Shown: one piece after another, positions 26,179 through 35,022 of the stretch | Layout of the letters: each line of letters opens with the position of its first letter | How positions within the stretch are numbered: position 1 is the stretch's first letter | Assembly: GCA_039679385.1 (NCBI GenBank) | Contig: JBDKVB010000097.1 | Location: 1 to 64,000, forward strand | Direction: 5' to 3' | From: Armatimonadia bacterium | GTDB taxonomy: Bacteria; Armatimonadota; Zipacnadia; Zipacnadales; JABUFB01 | Length of the DNA stretch: 64,000 nt | The notes under the pieces: model-generated | Databases searched by the model: none | Told to the model about the DNA's origin: nothing | Seen by the model: only the letters and a program-made list of their open reading frames with translations | Position numbers and translations under genes: made by a program

Positions 26179-28317
26179 GTGCCTGCGACCGCTGCCCAAG
26201 CCCATCGCGTACTCGCACTCCACGCCGAGGCAACGGCCCTGGAGGAGTACGACCTCGCACTGGGAGGTCGAACCCCATCGCAGGCGGGCGTCCCGCCGGC
26301 GCCCCAGGGAGGCCCTGGGCCGACCGGTCCAGGTGCTGATCAGACTTGCCCTCTCAGCTTCGAGTTGAGCGCGTACCAGGACGCGGCCGCAGCAGTCGAG
26401 GCCGTGCGTCATTCCCTCGCCGCCGACGATCCCTTCACCATCGCCTTTATCGACGCCCACCTGCCACCAGGTCTTGACGGGGTGCGAGTGACGCGAGAGA
26501 TCCTCGCTCTTGATCCCGAACTGACGGTCGTGCTGCTGACAGAGGGGTCTGTGGAGGGGCTCAACGACCTGGCGGGACAGCTCGGAGCTACGAGTACTGT
26601 ACTCTACGCGCGGAGGCCGCTGGCCGCTTGCGAGATCCGCCAATTCGCCGAGGTCATCTGTGCCCGCCGGCAGGAAGCCGCCGATTCGCAGCGTGCCCAG
26701 ACCCGGCTTGAGCGTCTTCTGGCTCGCCAGAAGGAGGAGCTGCAGCAGGTGACGGACCAGTTGCTGCGCGACCTCGCAGGGCTCACCATGGCCGAGGCGG
26801 ATCTGCGCGAGCGCGAGGAGTGTACCCGCGGGCTCCTGGAGCACATCCCCGGCGTGTCGATTCAGGGCTATGACGAGGACGGGACGATCCGCTACTGGAA
26901 CCGTGCCTGTGCCGACATCTTCGGCTACCCGGCGGCTGAGGCTCTCGGGCGCCACATCGATCATCTGGGGTTGCCCGAAGAGGTGATGGAGAGCCATCGT
27001 GAGGCGCTGCGACTGGGCACCGGCGCTACGCACTCGGGTGCCCTCATGCCTGCGTACGAAGGCACCGTCCGTCGTGTTGACGGTCACGCGACCGATGTAT
27101 ACACGATCCACACGGTCGTTGTGGCGCCGGGGAACAACGCGCAGGTATTCCGCATCGACCTTGACCTGACGGAGCGCAGACGTGCGGAGGAGGCCCTGCG
27201 ACGCTCTGAGAAGCTGGCCGCCGTTGGGACTCTTGCTGCCGGCGTCGCCCACAACTTCAACAACCTCCTCGCGGTCATCATGGGCCACGCGCAACTGGCG
27301 CTACGGGAACCGCCGGGGACCGTGCAGACGAAACGTTTCACCTCGATTGAGCAGGCCTGTCGCCGCGGGGCCGAGTTGGTGCGTGGGCTGCACACCTATG
27401 CAGCCGGTGGCAGCACAGCGACGAGCCCCTTCGATCTCCGCGACCTGGTCGCTGAGGTGTTGCATTTCTCGCGACCGCTCTGGAAGGATGAGCCCGATCG
27501 GAAAGGACTACCCCTGGTGCTGCTGCACGACCTGCAGCCAACGGGCCAGGTGCGCGCCTCGGAGTCTGAGCTGGCGGATGGGCTGTTGTGCCTGCTCACG
27601 AATGCGGTGCAGGCCATGCCCGAGGGCGGCACCCTCACGATCCGGACCTGGGCGGAGGGGACACAGGCGTGCCTGTCGGTTTCCGACACAGGCATCGGCA
27701 TGTCACCAGGTACGCAGGCACGGATCTTCACGCCCTTCTTCACGACCAAAGGGCCGCGTTCTCACGGCCTGGGCCTGGCTGCTCTCCATGGACTGCTCTC
27801 CCGGCTAGACGGCACAATCGACGTGGACAGCCGCGAGGGTGCCGGTGCTACCTTCGTTGTCAGGATCCCGTGCATGACGGCCCCCGACACGCTGCAGGGA
27901 GACGACACAGGGGCTCTTGCCGAAGCCAGTCAGCAGCAGAGCGTCGTGCTCGTGGTGGACGATGACCTTGAAGTGGGGGTCGTACTTTCCGGCATGATAC
28001 AGGCTCTGGGACACAAGGCCTGCAGTGCAACCAGCGGCCAACAGGCCCTGTCCCTTCTGGCCACGCACAAGGTCGACCTGGTGATCACGGATCTGGGGAT
28101 GCCCGAGATGAACGGCTGGGACTTGGCCGCTCTGATCGCCAAGCACTACCCCGACACCCCAGTAGTCCTCTTGACTGGCTGGGGTGTCGAGTTCTCGGCT
28201 GATCAGACAGAGCCTTCGGGCGTGTGTGGGGTGCTGCGCAAGCCTCTGAGACTGGATGCCCTGCGCGAGGCTCTTGCGGGGCACATCACAGCGCCGGTGG
28301 TCAGGCAGGAAGGCTGA
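26179..28317 (+). CDS. hybrid sensor histidine kinase with degenerate N-terminal receiver, PAS, kinase and C-terminal receiver
   Basis: The frame is open from 25999, but the first ~60 codons do not look like protein. GTG 26179, 8 nt after GGGGTGA, is the best start (712 residues); the true start is uncertain. Domains in order are a receiver-like region (IAFIDAHLPPGLDGVRV), a short coiled coil, a PAS domain (HIPGVSIQGYDEDGTIRYW), HisKA with H358 (GVAHNFNNLLAVIMGHAQ), and HATPase (LLTNAVQAMPEGG, DTGIGMSP, GLGLAA). The last is a full receiver with VVDDD and phosphoacceptor D638 (VITDLGMP). The FNN-type H box is common in NtrB-like hybrids. The first receiver lacks the usual DD strand. Probably cytosolic: no membrane segment. 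Confidence 0.85.
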   Translation: MPATAAQAHRVLALHAEATALEEYDLALGGRTPSQAGVPPAPQGGPGPTGPGADQTCPLSFELSAYQDAAAAVEAVRHSLAADDPFTIAFIDAHLPPGLDGVRVTREILALDPELTVVLLTEGSVEGLNDLAGQLGATSTVLYARRPLAACEIRQFAEVICARRQEAADSQRAQTRLERLLARQKEELQQVTDQLLRDLAGLTMAEADLREREECTRGLLEHIPGVSIQGYDEDGTIRYWNRACADIFGYPAAEALGRHIDHLGLPEEVMESHREALRLGTGATHSGALMPAYEGTVRRVDGHATDVYTIHTVVVAPGNNAQVFRIDLDLTERRRAEEALRRSEKLAAVGTLAAGVAHNFNNLLAVIMGHAQLALREPPGTVQTKRFTSIEQACRRGAELVRGLHTYAAGGSTATSPFDLRDLVAEVLHFSRPLWKDEPDRKGLPLVLLHDLQPTGQVRASESELADGLLCLLTNAVQAMPEGGTLTIRTWAEGTQACLSVSDTGIGMSPGTQARIFTPFFTTKGPRSHGLGLAALHGLLSRLDGTIDVDSREGAGATFVVRIPCMTAPDTLQGDDTGALAEASQQQSVVLVVDDDLEVGVVLSGMIQALGHKACSATSGQQALSLLATHKVDLVITDLGMPEMNGWDLAALIAKHYPDTPVVLLTGWGVEFSADQTEPSGVCGVLRKPLRLDALREALAGHITAPVVRQEG

Positions 28318-29014
28318 TCCCCAGGGCCTTGCAGTGGAAGGCGATGGCCTGCTGAACGTGCTCGTCCCAGTAGCCCCAGTTGTGGGTGCCTGGGAATTCC
28401 TCGTACTCGTGCGCGATGCCCAGCTTGGTCAGGTGGGCGTCGAAGTCACGGTTGTGCTGGATCAGGAAGTCCTCGGTGCCGCAGTCGAAGCGGATCGCCG
28501 GGGCCTTTGAGGCGTCCAGCTTCTCCGCCAGGACGAAGGGGCAATCCTCCTCCGACAGTGCCGTGTCGCCCTTCTTCACGAAGCCGTAGGCACCGCTGTG
28601 GCCCGCCACGCTGCAGAACATCTCCGGGTACTTCAGAGCCAGCTTCATCGAGCCGTAGCCGCCCATCGAGAGCCCACCGATCACCCGTCCCTTCCCCTCG
28701 GCGACGGTCGGCAGCCACTTGTCGACGAAGGGGATCAGGTCCTGGACCAGGGCGTCCTCGTACTTCGGCCCGTCGGGCATGTTGGAGTACCAGCAGCGGT
28801 CGCCGTCGGGCAGCACGACGATCAGGGGCAGAGAGCGTACATAGCGCTCGATGCTCGTCCAGCGCAGCCAGGCTGTGTAGTCGTCGGACAGCCCATGGAG
28901 CAGGTAGTAGACGGGGTAAGGTCCGGGTGCCTCCTGGCGGTCTGGAAGCAGCGCGTAGAAGGCGACTTCCTTCTGCAGCGCCTTGTTGTAGTAGTTCATG
29001 TGGGCCAAAGCCAT
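28301..29014 (-). CDS. alpha/beta-hydrolase esterase (tributyrin esterase / S-formylglutathione hydrolase-like)
   Basis: The start is ATG 29014, 6 nt after GGGAGG; 237 residues with no signal peptide. PVYYLLHGLSDDY supplies the oxyanion region and GGLSMGGYG the nucleophile S116. D182 (FDCGTED) and H211 (PGTHNW) complete a likely triad. The family hydrolyses short acyl esters, including acetyl groups on sugars and feruloyl esters. It is convergent with the sensor kinase (its 3' end overlaps that frame by 17 nt) and divergent from the GH2 glycosidase, which suggests a role in deacylating carbohydrate. Confidence 0.88.
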   Translation of the reverse strand: MALAHMNYYNKALQKEVAFYALLPDRQEAPGPYPVYYLLHGLSDDYTAWLRWTSIERYVRSLPLIVVLPDGDRCWYSNMPDGPKYEDALVQDLIPFVDKWLPTVAEGKGRVIGGLSMGGYGSMKLALKYPEMFCSVAGHSGAYGFVKKGDTALSEEDCPFVLAEKLDASKAPAIRFDCGTEDFLIQHNRDFDAHLTKLGIAHEYEEFPGTHNWGYWDEHVQQAIAFHCKALGISLPA

Positions 29015-29168
29015 GGTGTTCCTCCCTGTGCGACTGTCGGTCTAGGGCCACGATCTGTTCGCCCCGCTACGGCCACTCACCTCTTCCCCACGCCGGGAAG
29101 GACATGGACAGGTCGATGCTGAAGGAACACGCCATCTCAGATCGCCGAACCTGACGGGAGGGCCCAAG

Positions 29169-31445
29169 ATGCACAGAATCTCACGAGGCTGCCTGGCAGC
29201 CGTTCTCGCAGTAGTGGCGTCGACGGTCTGCATGGCTGGACCGGCGCCACGCCCCGAGCACCCAAGGCCGGATTTGCGCCGTGACCTGTGGCTGAACCTC
29301 AACGGGACCTGGCAGTTCGAGGTCGACCAGGAGGCCACCGGCGAGCAGCGCGGTCTCATGACCGGCCACGACCTTGCCCGGACGATCACGGTCCCCTTCT
29401 GCCCCGAGAGCAAGCTGTCCGGTGTCGCCAACACCGACTTCATGACTCAGGTATGGTACCGCCGCACCTTCGAGGTACCGGCCAACATGGAGGGCAAGCG
29501 CCTACTCCTGAACTTCGGCGCAGTCGACTGGGAGGCCCGCGTCTGGCTCAACGGCGTGTATGTGGGGAGCCATCGTGGCGGCTACACACCCTTCCGCTTC
29601 GACGTGACGAAGCAGGCGAAGGAAGGCACTAACGAGCTGGTGCTCCAGGTCAAGGATGACACCCGGTCCGGGCTCCAGGCAACCGGCAAACAGTCGCACC
29701 GGCCGGAGAGCTATGGCTGCCTGTACACGCGCACCACGGGCATCTGGCAGACGGTCTGGCTGGAGGCGGCCGGTGACACCTGGGTGCAGAGCTTGACAGT
29801 GACCCCGGATGTGCAGGGACGCCGCGCGGTTGTTCAGGCCCAGATTGGTGGGCCCTCGACGGGTGCGACGGTTCGCGTTGCCGCCTATGACGCCGGTAAG
29901 GTCGTGGCGGAGGAGACGGTTCCGGCTGCCTGGCGCTCGACTCTCGCAGTCCTGCCAATCACACAGCCGAAGCTGTGGGAGCCCGGCTCGCCGAACCTGT
30001 ATGACTTGCGCGTGACGATCGAGCGTGAGGGGAAAGTGGTGGACGAGGTCTGGGGCTACTTCGGCATGCGAACACTCCGAGTAGAGGGCAACCGGGTACT
30101 GCTCAATGACAAGCCGGTCTTCCAGCGTCTGGTGCTGGATCAGGGCTTCTACCCGGAGGGCATCTACACGGCCCCCACTGACGACGCGCTGCGCGGCGAC
30201 ATCGAACTGTCGATGGCGGCCGGCTTCAACGGAGCGCGGCTGCACCAGAAGGTCTTCGAGCCCCGCCTGCTGTACTGGGCCGACCGACTCGGCTATCTCG
30301 TCTGGGGTGAATACCCGAGCTGGGGTGTCAATCTGGACGACCCGGCGGCCCTCACCCAGGTCATGGTCGAGTGGCAGGAAGTCCTCGCTCGCGATCGCAA
30401 TCACCCCAGCATCGTCGGATGGTGCCCGCTCAACGAGACCGGCAGCAATGTGGGGGCAGCCAGGGCCCAGCAGCTCCTCGCCGTGACGCAGTTGGTCGAT
30501 CCGAGCCGGCCCTTCCTGGACACGAGTGGCTATGTCCACTTCGTCCCCGAGACCGACGTGTACGACTGCCACGACTACAACCAGAATCCCGACGGCTTCC
30601 GCGCCCGGTACAGCCTGTTCTCGCTGACCGGTGCAAACGCCTGGAACAACCGGCCGGAGGATCCGCGCAGCGCCTACCGCGGCCAGCCCTACTTTGTCAG
30701 CGAGTACGGCGGAACACGCCTCCAGGCCGCCGGAGAGGGCCAGGAGAAGGCCTGGGGCTACGGTGCGGCCACCACCAGTACACAGGAGTTCCTGGTGCGC
30801 TACAAGGGCCTGACGGACGCCCTGCTGGACAACCCGAACATGTTTGGCTTCTGCTACACCCAGCTCACCGACATTGAGCAGGAGCAGAACGGCGTGTACT
30901 TCTACGACCGGCGGCCGAAGTACGACCCGGCCCTCCTCAAGGCGATCAACTCACGCCCCGCTGCCTACGAGACGCAGCCGCCACGATTGGCGGAACTCCA
31001 CCCACAGGTGCTACTGCCGACCTCGCAGCAGAAGCCGCAGACCTGGCGCTACACAATGGACAAGCCCGAGGGTGAATGGATGGCCGTGGCCTATGACGAC
31101 CGCGTCTGGAAGACGGGCCCTGGTGGCTTCGGCACCACGACCACGCCTGGCGCCGTCGTGGGAACTGAGTGGAAGACGGAGGACCTGTGGCTGCGGCAGG
31201 AGTTCACGGTAGCGGACAACAAGATGACGCTTGGGCTACTGGAGATCCATCACGACGAGGACGCCGACGTCTACCTCAATGGCAAGCTGCTGGCGACCCT
31301 CACCGGGTTCACGACGGACTACGGGGTGGTTGAGGTAACGGAGGCACTTCGGAAGGCACTAGTTCCGGGCCGCAACGTGCTGGCCGTTCATTGCCATCAG
31401 ACCGTTGGCGGACAGTTCCTTGACGCAGGGCTGAGTGTGCAGTAG
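29169..31445 (+). CDS. secreted GH2 family glycosidase (beta-galactosidase/glucuronidase-like)
   Basis: ATG 29169 follows GGGAGGG (29157-29163); 758 residues. The signal peptide (MHRISRGCLAAVLAVVA) leads to the GH2 jelly-roll domain (NLNGTWQFEVDQ), an immunoglobulin-like domain and a TIM barrel. The predicted acid/base is E423 in CPLNETGSN and the nucleophile E512 in FVSEYGGTRL. An extra C-terminal beta-sandwich (~residues 625-758) containing EIHHDEDADVYLNGKLLA may bind carbohydrate. It probably cleaves terminal beta-linked sugars in the periplasm. Substrate specificity cannot be fixed from sequence. It ends before a canonical terminator. Confidence 0.9.
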   Translation: MHRISRGCLAAVLAVVASTVCMAGPAPRPEHPRPDLRRDLWLNLNGTWQFEVDQEATGEQRGLMTGHDLARTITVPFCPESKLSGVANTDFMTQVWYRRTFEVPANMEGKRLLLNFGAVDWEARVWLNGVYVGSHRGGYTPFRFDVTKQAKEGTNELVLQVKDDTRSGLQATGKQSHRPESYGCLYTRTTGIWQTVWLEAAGDTWVQSLTVTPDVQGRRAVVQAQIGGPSTGATVRVAAYDAGKVVAEETVPAAWRSTLAVLPITQPKLWEPGSPNLYDLRVTIEREGKVVDEVWGYFGMRTLRVEGNRVLLNDKPVFQRLVLDQGFYPEGIYTAPTDDALRGDIELSMAAGFNGARLHQKVFEPRLLYWADRLGYLVWGEYPSWGVNLDDPAALTQVMVEWQEVLARDRNHPSIVGWCPLNETGSNVGAARAQQLLAVTQLVDPSRPFLDTSGYVHFVPETDVYDCHDYNQNPDGFRARYSLFSLTGANAWNNRPEDPRSAYRGQPYFVSEYGGTRLQAAGEGQEKAWGYGAATTSTQEFLVRYKGLTDALLDNPNMFGFCYTQLTDIEQEQNGVYFYDRRPKYDPALLKAINSRPAAYETQPPRLAELHPQVLLPTSQQKPQTWRYTMDKPEGEWMAVAYDDRVWKTGPGGFGTTTTPGAVVGTEWKTEDLWLRQEFTVADNKMTLGLLEIHHDEDADVYLNGKLLATLTGFTTDYGVVEVTEALRKALVPGRNVLAVHCHQTVGGQFLDAGLSVQ

Positions 31446-31470
31446 GCCGCTCAGTACGCACGAGAACACG

Positions 31471-31500
31471 AAACGACCGCCCAAACAGGGCGGTCGTTTT
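31471..31500. terminator. bidirectional intrinsic terminator
   Basis: AAACGACCGCCC (31471-31482) pairs with GGGCGGTCGTTT (31488-31499) around a 5-nt loop. There are T residues on + and matching A residues on the left arm, so it can end both the GH2 gene and the convergent response regulator. Confidence 0.88.
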
Positions 31501-31548
31501 GCATACACGGGCAGCAAACCGAGGGAGTCTGGCTTCGGTTGAAAGGCT

Positions 31549-31965
31549 TCAGACTTCCCAGACGCTCTGGTCGTCGCCGCCGGCAGGCCCTTCGTCTAGG
31601 CTCTGGAAGATGCGCTCGACAAAGGTCAGCAACTCGCGGGGGTTGAAGGGCTTGGTCAGGTAGGAGCTAACCCCGGACTGCCATCCCTTGAAGACGTCGG
31701 CGTCCTGAGCTTTGGCCGTCAGCATGATGACCGGGATATCCGCCGTAGCCGGGTTTCCCTGGAGATCCTGCAGCACTTCGAAACCATCTTTGCGCGGCAT
31801 CATAACGTCCAGGACGATCATGTCAGGCTTCTCAGCCTTGACCTTCTCGAGCGCTTCGACGCCGTCATAGGCCGTGACCACATCATAGCCGGCGCGCTGC
31901 AGGTTAACTTCGACTAGGCGGACGATGTGACGCTCGTCATCAACGACAAGGATCTTCCTCGCCAT
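31549..31965 (-). CDS. receiver-only (CheY-like) response regulator
   Basis: The start is ATG 31965 with AAGGAGG about 12 nt upstream; 138 residues. It is a complete receiver: D9/D10 (VVDDE), phosphoacceptor D53 (IVLDVMMPRKDG), T83 and K105 (YLTKPFNP). No DNA-binding output domain follows; only a ~15-residue acidic tail remains. Such proteins relay phosphate or bind a partner. No cognate kinase is adjacent. Transcription is probably strong, from a perfect consensus promoter about 100 nt upstream. Confidence 0.93.
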   Translation of the reverse strand: MARKILVVDDERHIVRLVEVNLQRAGYDVVTAYDGVEALEKVKAEKPDMIVLDVMMPRKDGFEVLQDLQGNPATADIPVIMLTAKAQDADVFKGWQSGVSSYLTKPFNPRELLTFVERIFQSLDEGPAGGDDQSVWEV

Positions 31966-32067
31966 TTTGCGGTACGGCCTCCTTGCGCGGGGGACACGGA
32001 TGCATGCCAGACGCCCCGTGAGGCGCTACAGGGTCGGTTCAGGGCACTCTCCGACAGAAACGCGGCC

Positions 32068-32096
32068 ATTATAGCAGAGCCCCTGGAGAGTGTCAA
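32068..32096 (-). promoter_or_regulatory. perfect sigma-70 consensus promoter for the response regulator
   Basis: On the minus strand TTGACA (32096-32091) and TATAAT (32073-32068) are separated by exactly 17 nt, both hexamers matching consensus 6/6. The leader to ATG 31965 is about 95 nt. Confidence 0.85.
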
Positions 32097-32188
32097 ACTC
32101 AGGGCTCCAGGAAAGCGGCAGAGAATCGCCGCCCTCAGGCCTGCCTGGCGCTTTCTGGAGAGGGACCTGTCGGCAACGACGACAACGT

Positions 32189-33169
32189 CTAGAGCAGACG
32201 CTGCTGTCGCGGCGCGTTGTTACCGAGTGTAGCGCTGATAGACTGACTGTTGTGAATCCGATGAATTGCCTCGGCCAGAAGTGGTGCTACGCTCAACACC
32301 ACAAGTTTGTCGAGTTGCTGCAGTTCCGGCGTCAAGGGGATGGTGTCGGTGACCACGATGGAGTCGAGAGCGTCGTCGCTGAGCTTCTCCATTGCAGGCC
32401 CAGACAGGATCGCGTGTGTCGCGGCACCATGAACCTCGACTGCACCCAGGTTGCGCAGGGCGCGAGCGCCGCCGGCGAGACTGCCGCCGGTGTCAATCAT
32501 GTCATCGAGCATGATCGCGCGCTTGCCCTTGAGGTCGCCGATGATCTCCTGGACTTCGGAGATGTTCGGGCGCGGGCGACGCTTGGCAATGATGGCGATG
32601 GAAGCGTCGAGCTCGTCGGCCATGCGGTTGACCTCATCGAGCGCGCCCACGTCGGGAGCCACGATGACGGTGTCGTCACCGCCGAAGCCCCTACCGCGGA
32701 AGTACTCGGCCAGGATTCGGCGGGCCGGGAGATGATCAAGGGGAATGTCGAAGAAACCCTGGATCTGGTCGGTGTGGAGGTCGATGGAGAGCAGGCGGCT
32801 TGCCCCTGCACCGGTGATGAGGTTCGCCACCAGCTTAGCAGTGATGGGCTCGCGGCCGCGCGACTTGCGATCCTGGCGCGCATAGCCATAGTAGGGCAAG
32901 ACGGCGACGATGCGCTCGGCAGAGCCACGACGGAAGGCGTCCAGCATGACGAGCAACTCGACGAGATGCTCATTGACCGGGTGGCAGGTGGACTGGATGA
33001 GGAAGACATCGCTGCCACGGACGCTATCGTTGATCTTGACCTGAACCTCTCCGTCAGAGAAGCGGTCTACGACCATGTCCCCGAGGGGTTCGCCAAGGAT
33101 CTCGCAAATGCTCTTCGCCAACTCGGGGTTGGCGTTGCCCGAGAAGATCTTCAGGGGTCCGTATTGCAC
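32189..33169 (-). CDS. prs: ribose-phosphate pyrophosphokinase
   Basis: The enzyme makes PRPP from ribose 5-phosphate and ATP for nucleotide, His and Trp synthesis. GTG 33169 with GAGGTG 8 nt upstream gives 326 residues. The frame runs further upstream to 33256, but that part is the tRNA-Gln gene and cannot be coding. Motifs are KIFSGNANPELA, LPYYGYARQDRKS (ATP loop), DLHTDQIQGFFDIP and the PRPP loop MLDDMIDTGGSLAGGA. A short C-terminal tail (~12 residues) extends past the usual end. It probably lies on one transcript with rsmA, ispE, the nucleotidyltransferase and tRNA-Gln, resembling the Bacillus order ispE...glmU-prs. Confidence 0.97.
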   Translation of the reverse strand: MQYGPLKIFSGNANPELAKSICEILGEPLGDMVVDRFSDGEVQVKINDSVRGSDVFLIQSTCHPVNEHLVELLVMLDAFRRGSAERIVAVLPYYGYARQDRKSRGREPITAKLVANLITGAGASRLLSIDLHTDQIQGFFDIPLDHLPARRILAEYFRGRGFGGDDTVIVAPDVGALDEVNRMADELDASIAIIAKRRPRPNISEVQEIIGDLKGKRAIMLDDMIDTGGSLAGGARALRNLGAVEVHGAATHAILSGPAMEKLSDDALDSIVVTDTIPLTPELQQLDKLVVLSVAPLLAEAIHRIHNSQSISATLGNNAPRQQRLL

Positions 33170-33213
33170 AATAGTGCACCTCAGATGTGACTTGCTGACT
33201 TCCCGAAAGGGGT

Positions 33214-33288
33214 TGGCTGGGGCGGAAGGATTCGAACCTTCGAATGCGGGATCCAAAGTCCCGTGCCTTACCGCTTGGCGACGCCCCA
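33214..33288 (-). tRNA. tRNA-Gln (anticodon TTG)
   Basis: 75 nt including an encoded CCA. Acceptor TGGGGCG/CGCCCCA, anticodon arm CGGGA-CTTTGGA-TCCCG, and T arm GAAGG-TTCGAAT-CCTTC are all intact; discriminator G. It lies between the nucleotidyltransferase and prs, with no promoter of its own seen. Confidence 0.97.
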
Positions 33289-33352
33289 GTGTTCAGAGGT
33301 CGTCCCGTCCCGCCTTCGCGGTAACGACGCCCCTCCCAGGACGCAGCCGCGC

Positions 33353-34120
33353 CTAGGTGGAACGCTGTGCCAGACATGCTTCTACACTCGCCAGGTGGGA
33401 GGGCTTGTCAACGTCGAAGCCGAGCTCGGGATACGGGCTGTAGACCACCAGCACCCTGGAGCCCAGCACCTTTTCGGCGCGAGCAGCAACTTCCGGAATG
33501 CCCAAACGCCCAAGCAGAAGACGCAAAAGGAAACCCCACCCCAACATCGAGCACAAGCGGAGTGGGTTCTTGCGTGCTGCGAAGGCTTCAGATAGGCGGT
33601 CTCCCTGGTGCTGCAGGAAGTCGCGGCTGAGCACCGCCACGTTTCCCCCGGTGACCTCTTCCTCCCGCAGGCGGATGAAGGTACGCTGGCCCCCTGGGAA
33701 TACGCGTTCGCTATCCCCCCGACGCACCACAGGATAAACTATATGGGCGTCGCATTGCAAGGCTTGGCGGCAAAAATGGTCGAGGCCTTCTGAGGTCACC
33801 AGAGGCACGTCGCCGGTGACGACCAGGAGCCGCTCCGGCATGCCCAGAGCTTCGGCTCCGGTCATCAGCGTATCGATGAAGCCAGGCCCCTGAGCCTCGA
33901 CTGCGCGCGGCCCAACATGCTTGAGAACCGGCGAGTCCTTGGCGCAGACTACCCGGACCTCGTCGACCGTCTCCGCACCGTCCAGGGCACCGAGAATCCG
34001 GTCGATGATCGGTTGACCGCCCACCGGGATCAGGGCTTTCGCCTCTGCCCCAGTGGCCTGGCGCAGCTTCGTGTCGATGCGACCGGCAGCAAGAACTGCG
34101 GCCGCGAGTTTTTCACTCAT
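33353..34120 (-). CDS. nucleotidyltransferase-fold protein (MobA/GlmU-N-like)
   Basis: The ATG at 34120 overlaps the ispE stop (ATGA), so the two are translationally coupled; 255 residues. It opens with KLAAAVLAAGRIDTKL and AKALIPVGGQPIIDRIL, the glycine-rich and lysine motifs of sugar-phosphate and molybdopterin nucleotidyltransferases. VTGDVPLVT is the metal-binding aspartate motif. The left-handed beta-helix of GlmU is absent. The C-terminal third is unusual, with a helical MLGWGFLLRLLLGRLG segment. The position between ispE and prs is where GlmU sits in Bacillus. It probably transfers NMP to a sugar phosphate or polyol; substrate unknown. Confidence 0.85.
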   Translation of the reverse strand: MSEKLAAAVLAAGRIDTKLRQATGAEAKALIPVGGQPIIDRILGALDGAETVDEVRVVCAKDSPVLKHVGPRAVEAQGPGFIDTLMTGAEALGMPERLLVVTGDVPLVTSEGLDHFCRQALQCDAHIVYPVVRRGDSERVFPGGQRTFIRLREEEVTGGNVAVLSRDFLQHQGDRLSEAFAARKNPLRLCSMLGWGFLLRLLLGRLGIPEVAARAEKVLGSRVLVVYSPYPELGFDVDKPSHLASVEACLAQRST

Positions 34121-35022
34121 CGCTGGTCCTCCCAGACCTTGTGTCCTGCTGGAACCGTCTTGACTGCCCGCACCCAGAACCTGCGATCCTGGAGGCGCTG
34201 AGCCATGTCACGGGCATGCGCTGCGTCCTCGGCGACCCCGAATACCGCAGAGCCCGAGCCGGTCATCTCGGCCCCAAGCGCTCCGACCTCCCGCAGTTCG
34301 TCGACTACCTCGTCGATCTGCGGGTAGCGCTGAGCCACCTTGTCCCGGAAGGTGTTGACCAGACTCCCGGCGATTGCGGCCGGCTCCGCGCCCTGGGTCA
34401 GATGCTCGGCAAGTGCCTTCACCTGCTCGCCGCTGGTGAAGTCGGCGGGCTGGAGCAGTGAGTAGGCCTCCGGCGTGGACACAGAGCAGTCGGGACGCGC
34501 CAGGACCAGATGGTACTCGCGCGGGCAGGGAACCGGGGTCACGATTTCGCCGCGTCCACTGCACAGCGCAGCGCCTCCGCGCACGAATAGAGCAGTATCT
34601 GAGCCCAGCTTGCCCGCCAGCTCAAGCAGGCTCTCGGTGTCACCCTTCCTGCTGAGCCGTGACAAGGCCATCAGGACCGCCACAGCATCGCTGCTGCCGC
34701 CGCCAAGGCCACTACCCACAGGCACTTCCTTGGAAAGCCACAGGTCAACCGCCTCCGGCCAGCCAAAGCGTTCACGGAAGGCCAGTGCGGCCTTCCAGCA
34801 CAGGTTGGAGGGACTCGCCGGCGCAGGCCAGTCACCTTCGACACTGAGGGTGACGGGTGGTGCCGGCGGCACCAGGTCCCGCACGGAGACACGCAACTGG
34901 TCACACAGGGACACCGTCTGGGTCAGCGTGCGGATCTCGTGGTACCCGTCGGGGCGCTTGCCCAGAAGCTCCAGCGCCCAGTTGATCTTGGCATAGGCGT
35001 CAAGGCCCAGTGAAGCGGTCAA
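34117..35022 (-). CDS. ispE: 4-diphosphocytidyl-2-C-methyl-D-erythritol kinase
   Basis: The TTG start at 35022 overlaps the rsmA stop (TTGA) and follows AAGGAG by 5 nt; 301 residues. AYAKINWALELLGKRPDGYHEI is the family N-terminus (given here as KINWALELLGKRPDGYHEI region, residues 12-30), and VPVGSGLGGGSSDA (101-113) is the GHMP kinase ATP loop. It phosphorylates CDP-methylerythritol in the non-mevalonate isoprenoid pathway. Coupled on both sides to rsmA and the nucleotidyltransferase. Confidence 0.96.
   Translation of the reverse strand: MTASLGLDAYAKINWALELLGKRPDGYHEIRTLTQTVSLCDQLRVSVRDLVPPAPPVTLSVEGDWPAPASPSNLCWKAALAFRERFGWPEAVDLWLSKEVPVGSGLGGGSSDAVAVLMALSRLSRKGDTESLLELAGKLGSDTALFVRGGAALCSGRGEIVTPVPCPREYHLVLARPDCSVSTPEAYSLLQPADFTSGEQVKALAEHLTQGAEPAAIAGSLVNTFRDKVAQRYPQIDEVVDELREVGALGAEMTGSGSAVFGVAEDAAHARDMAQRLQDRRFWVRAVKTVPAGHKVWEDQR

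Noticed and set aside
32090-33190. 366-codon + strand frame opposite prs
   Set aside because: prs is unmistakable on the minus strand; the antisense product has no family and spans the regulator promoter.
33170-33256. N-terminal extension of prs
   Set aside because: This in-frame stretch is the tRNA-Gln gene; GTG 33169 with its own site is the start.
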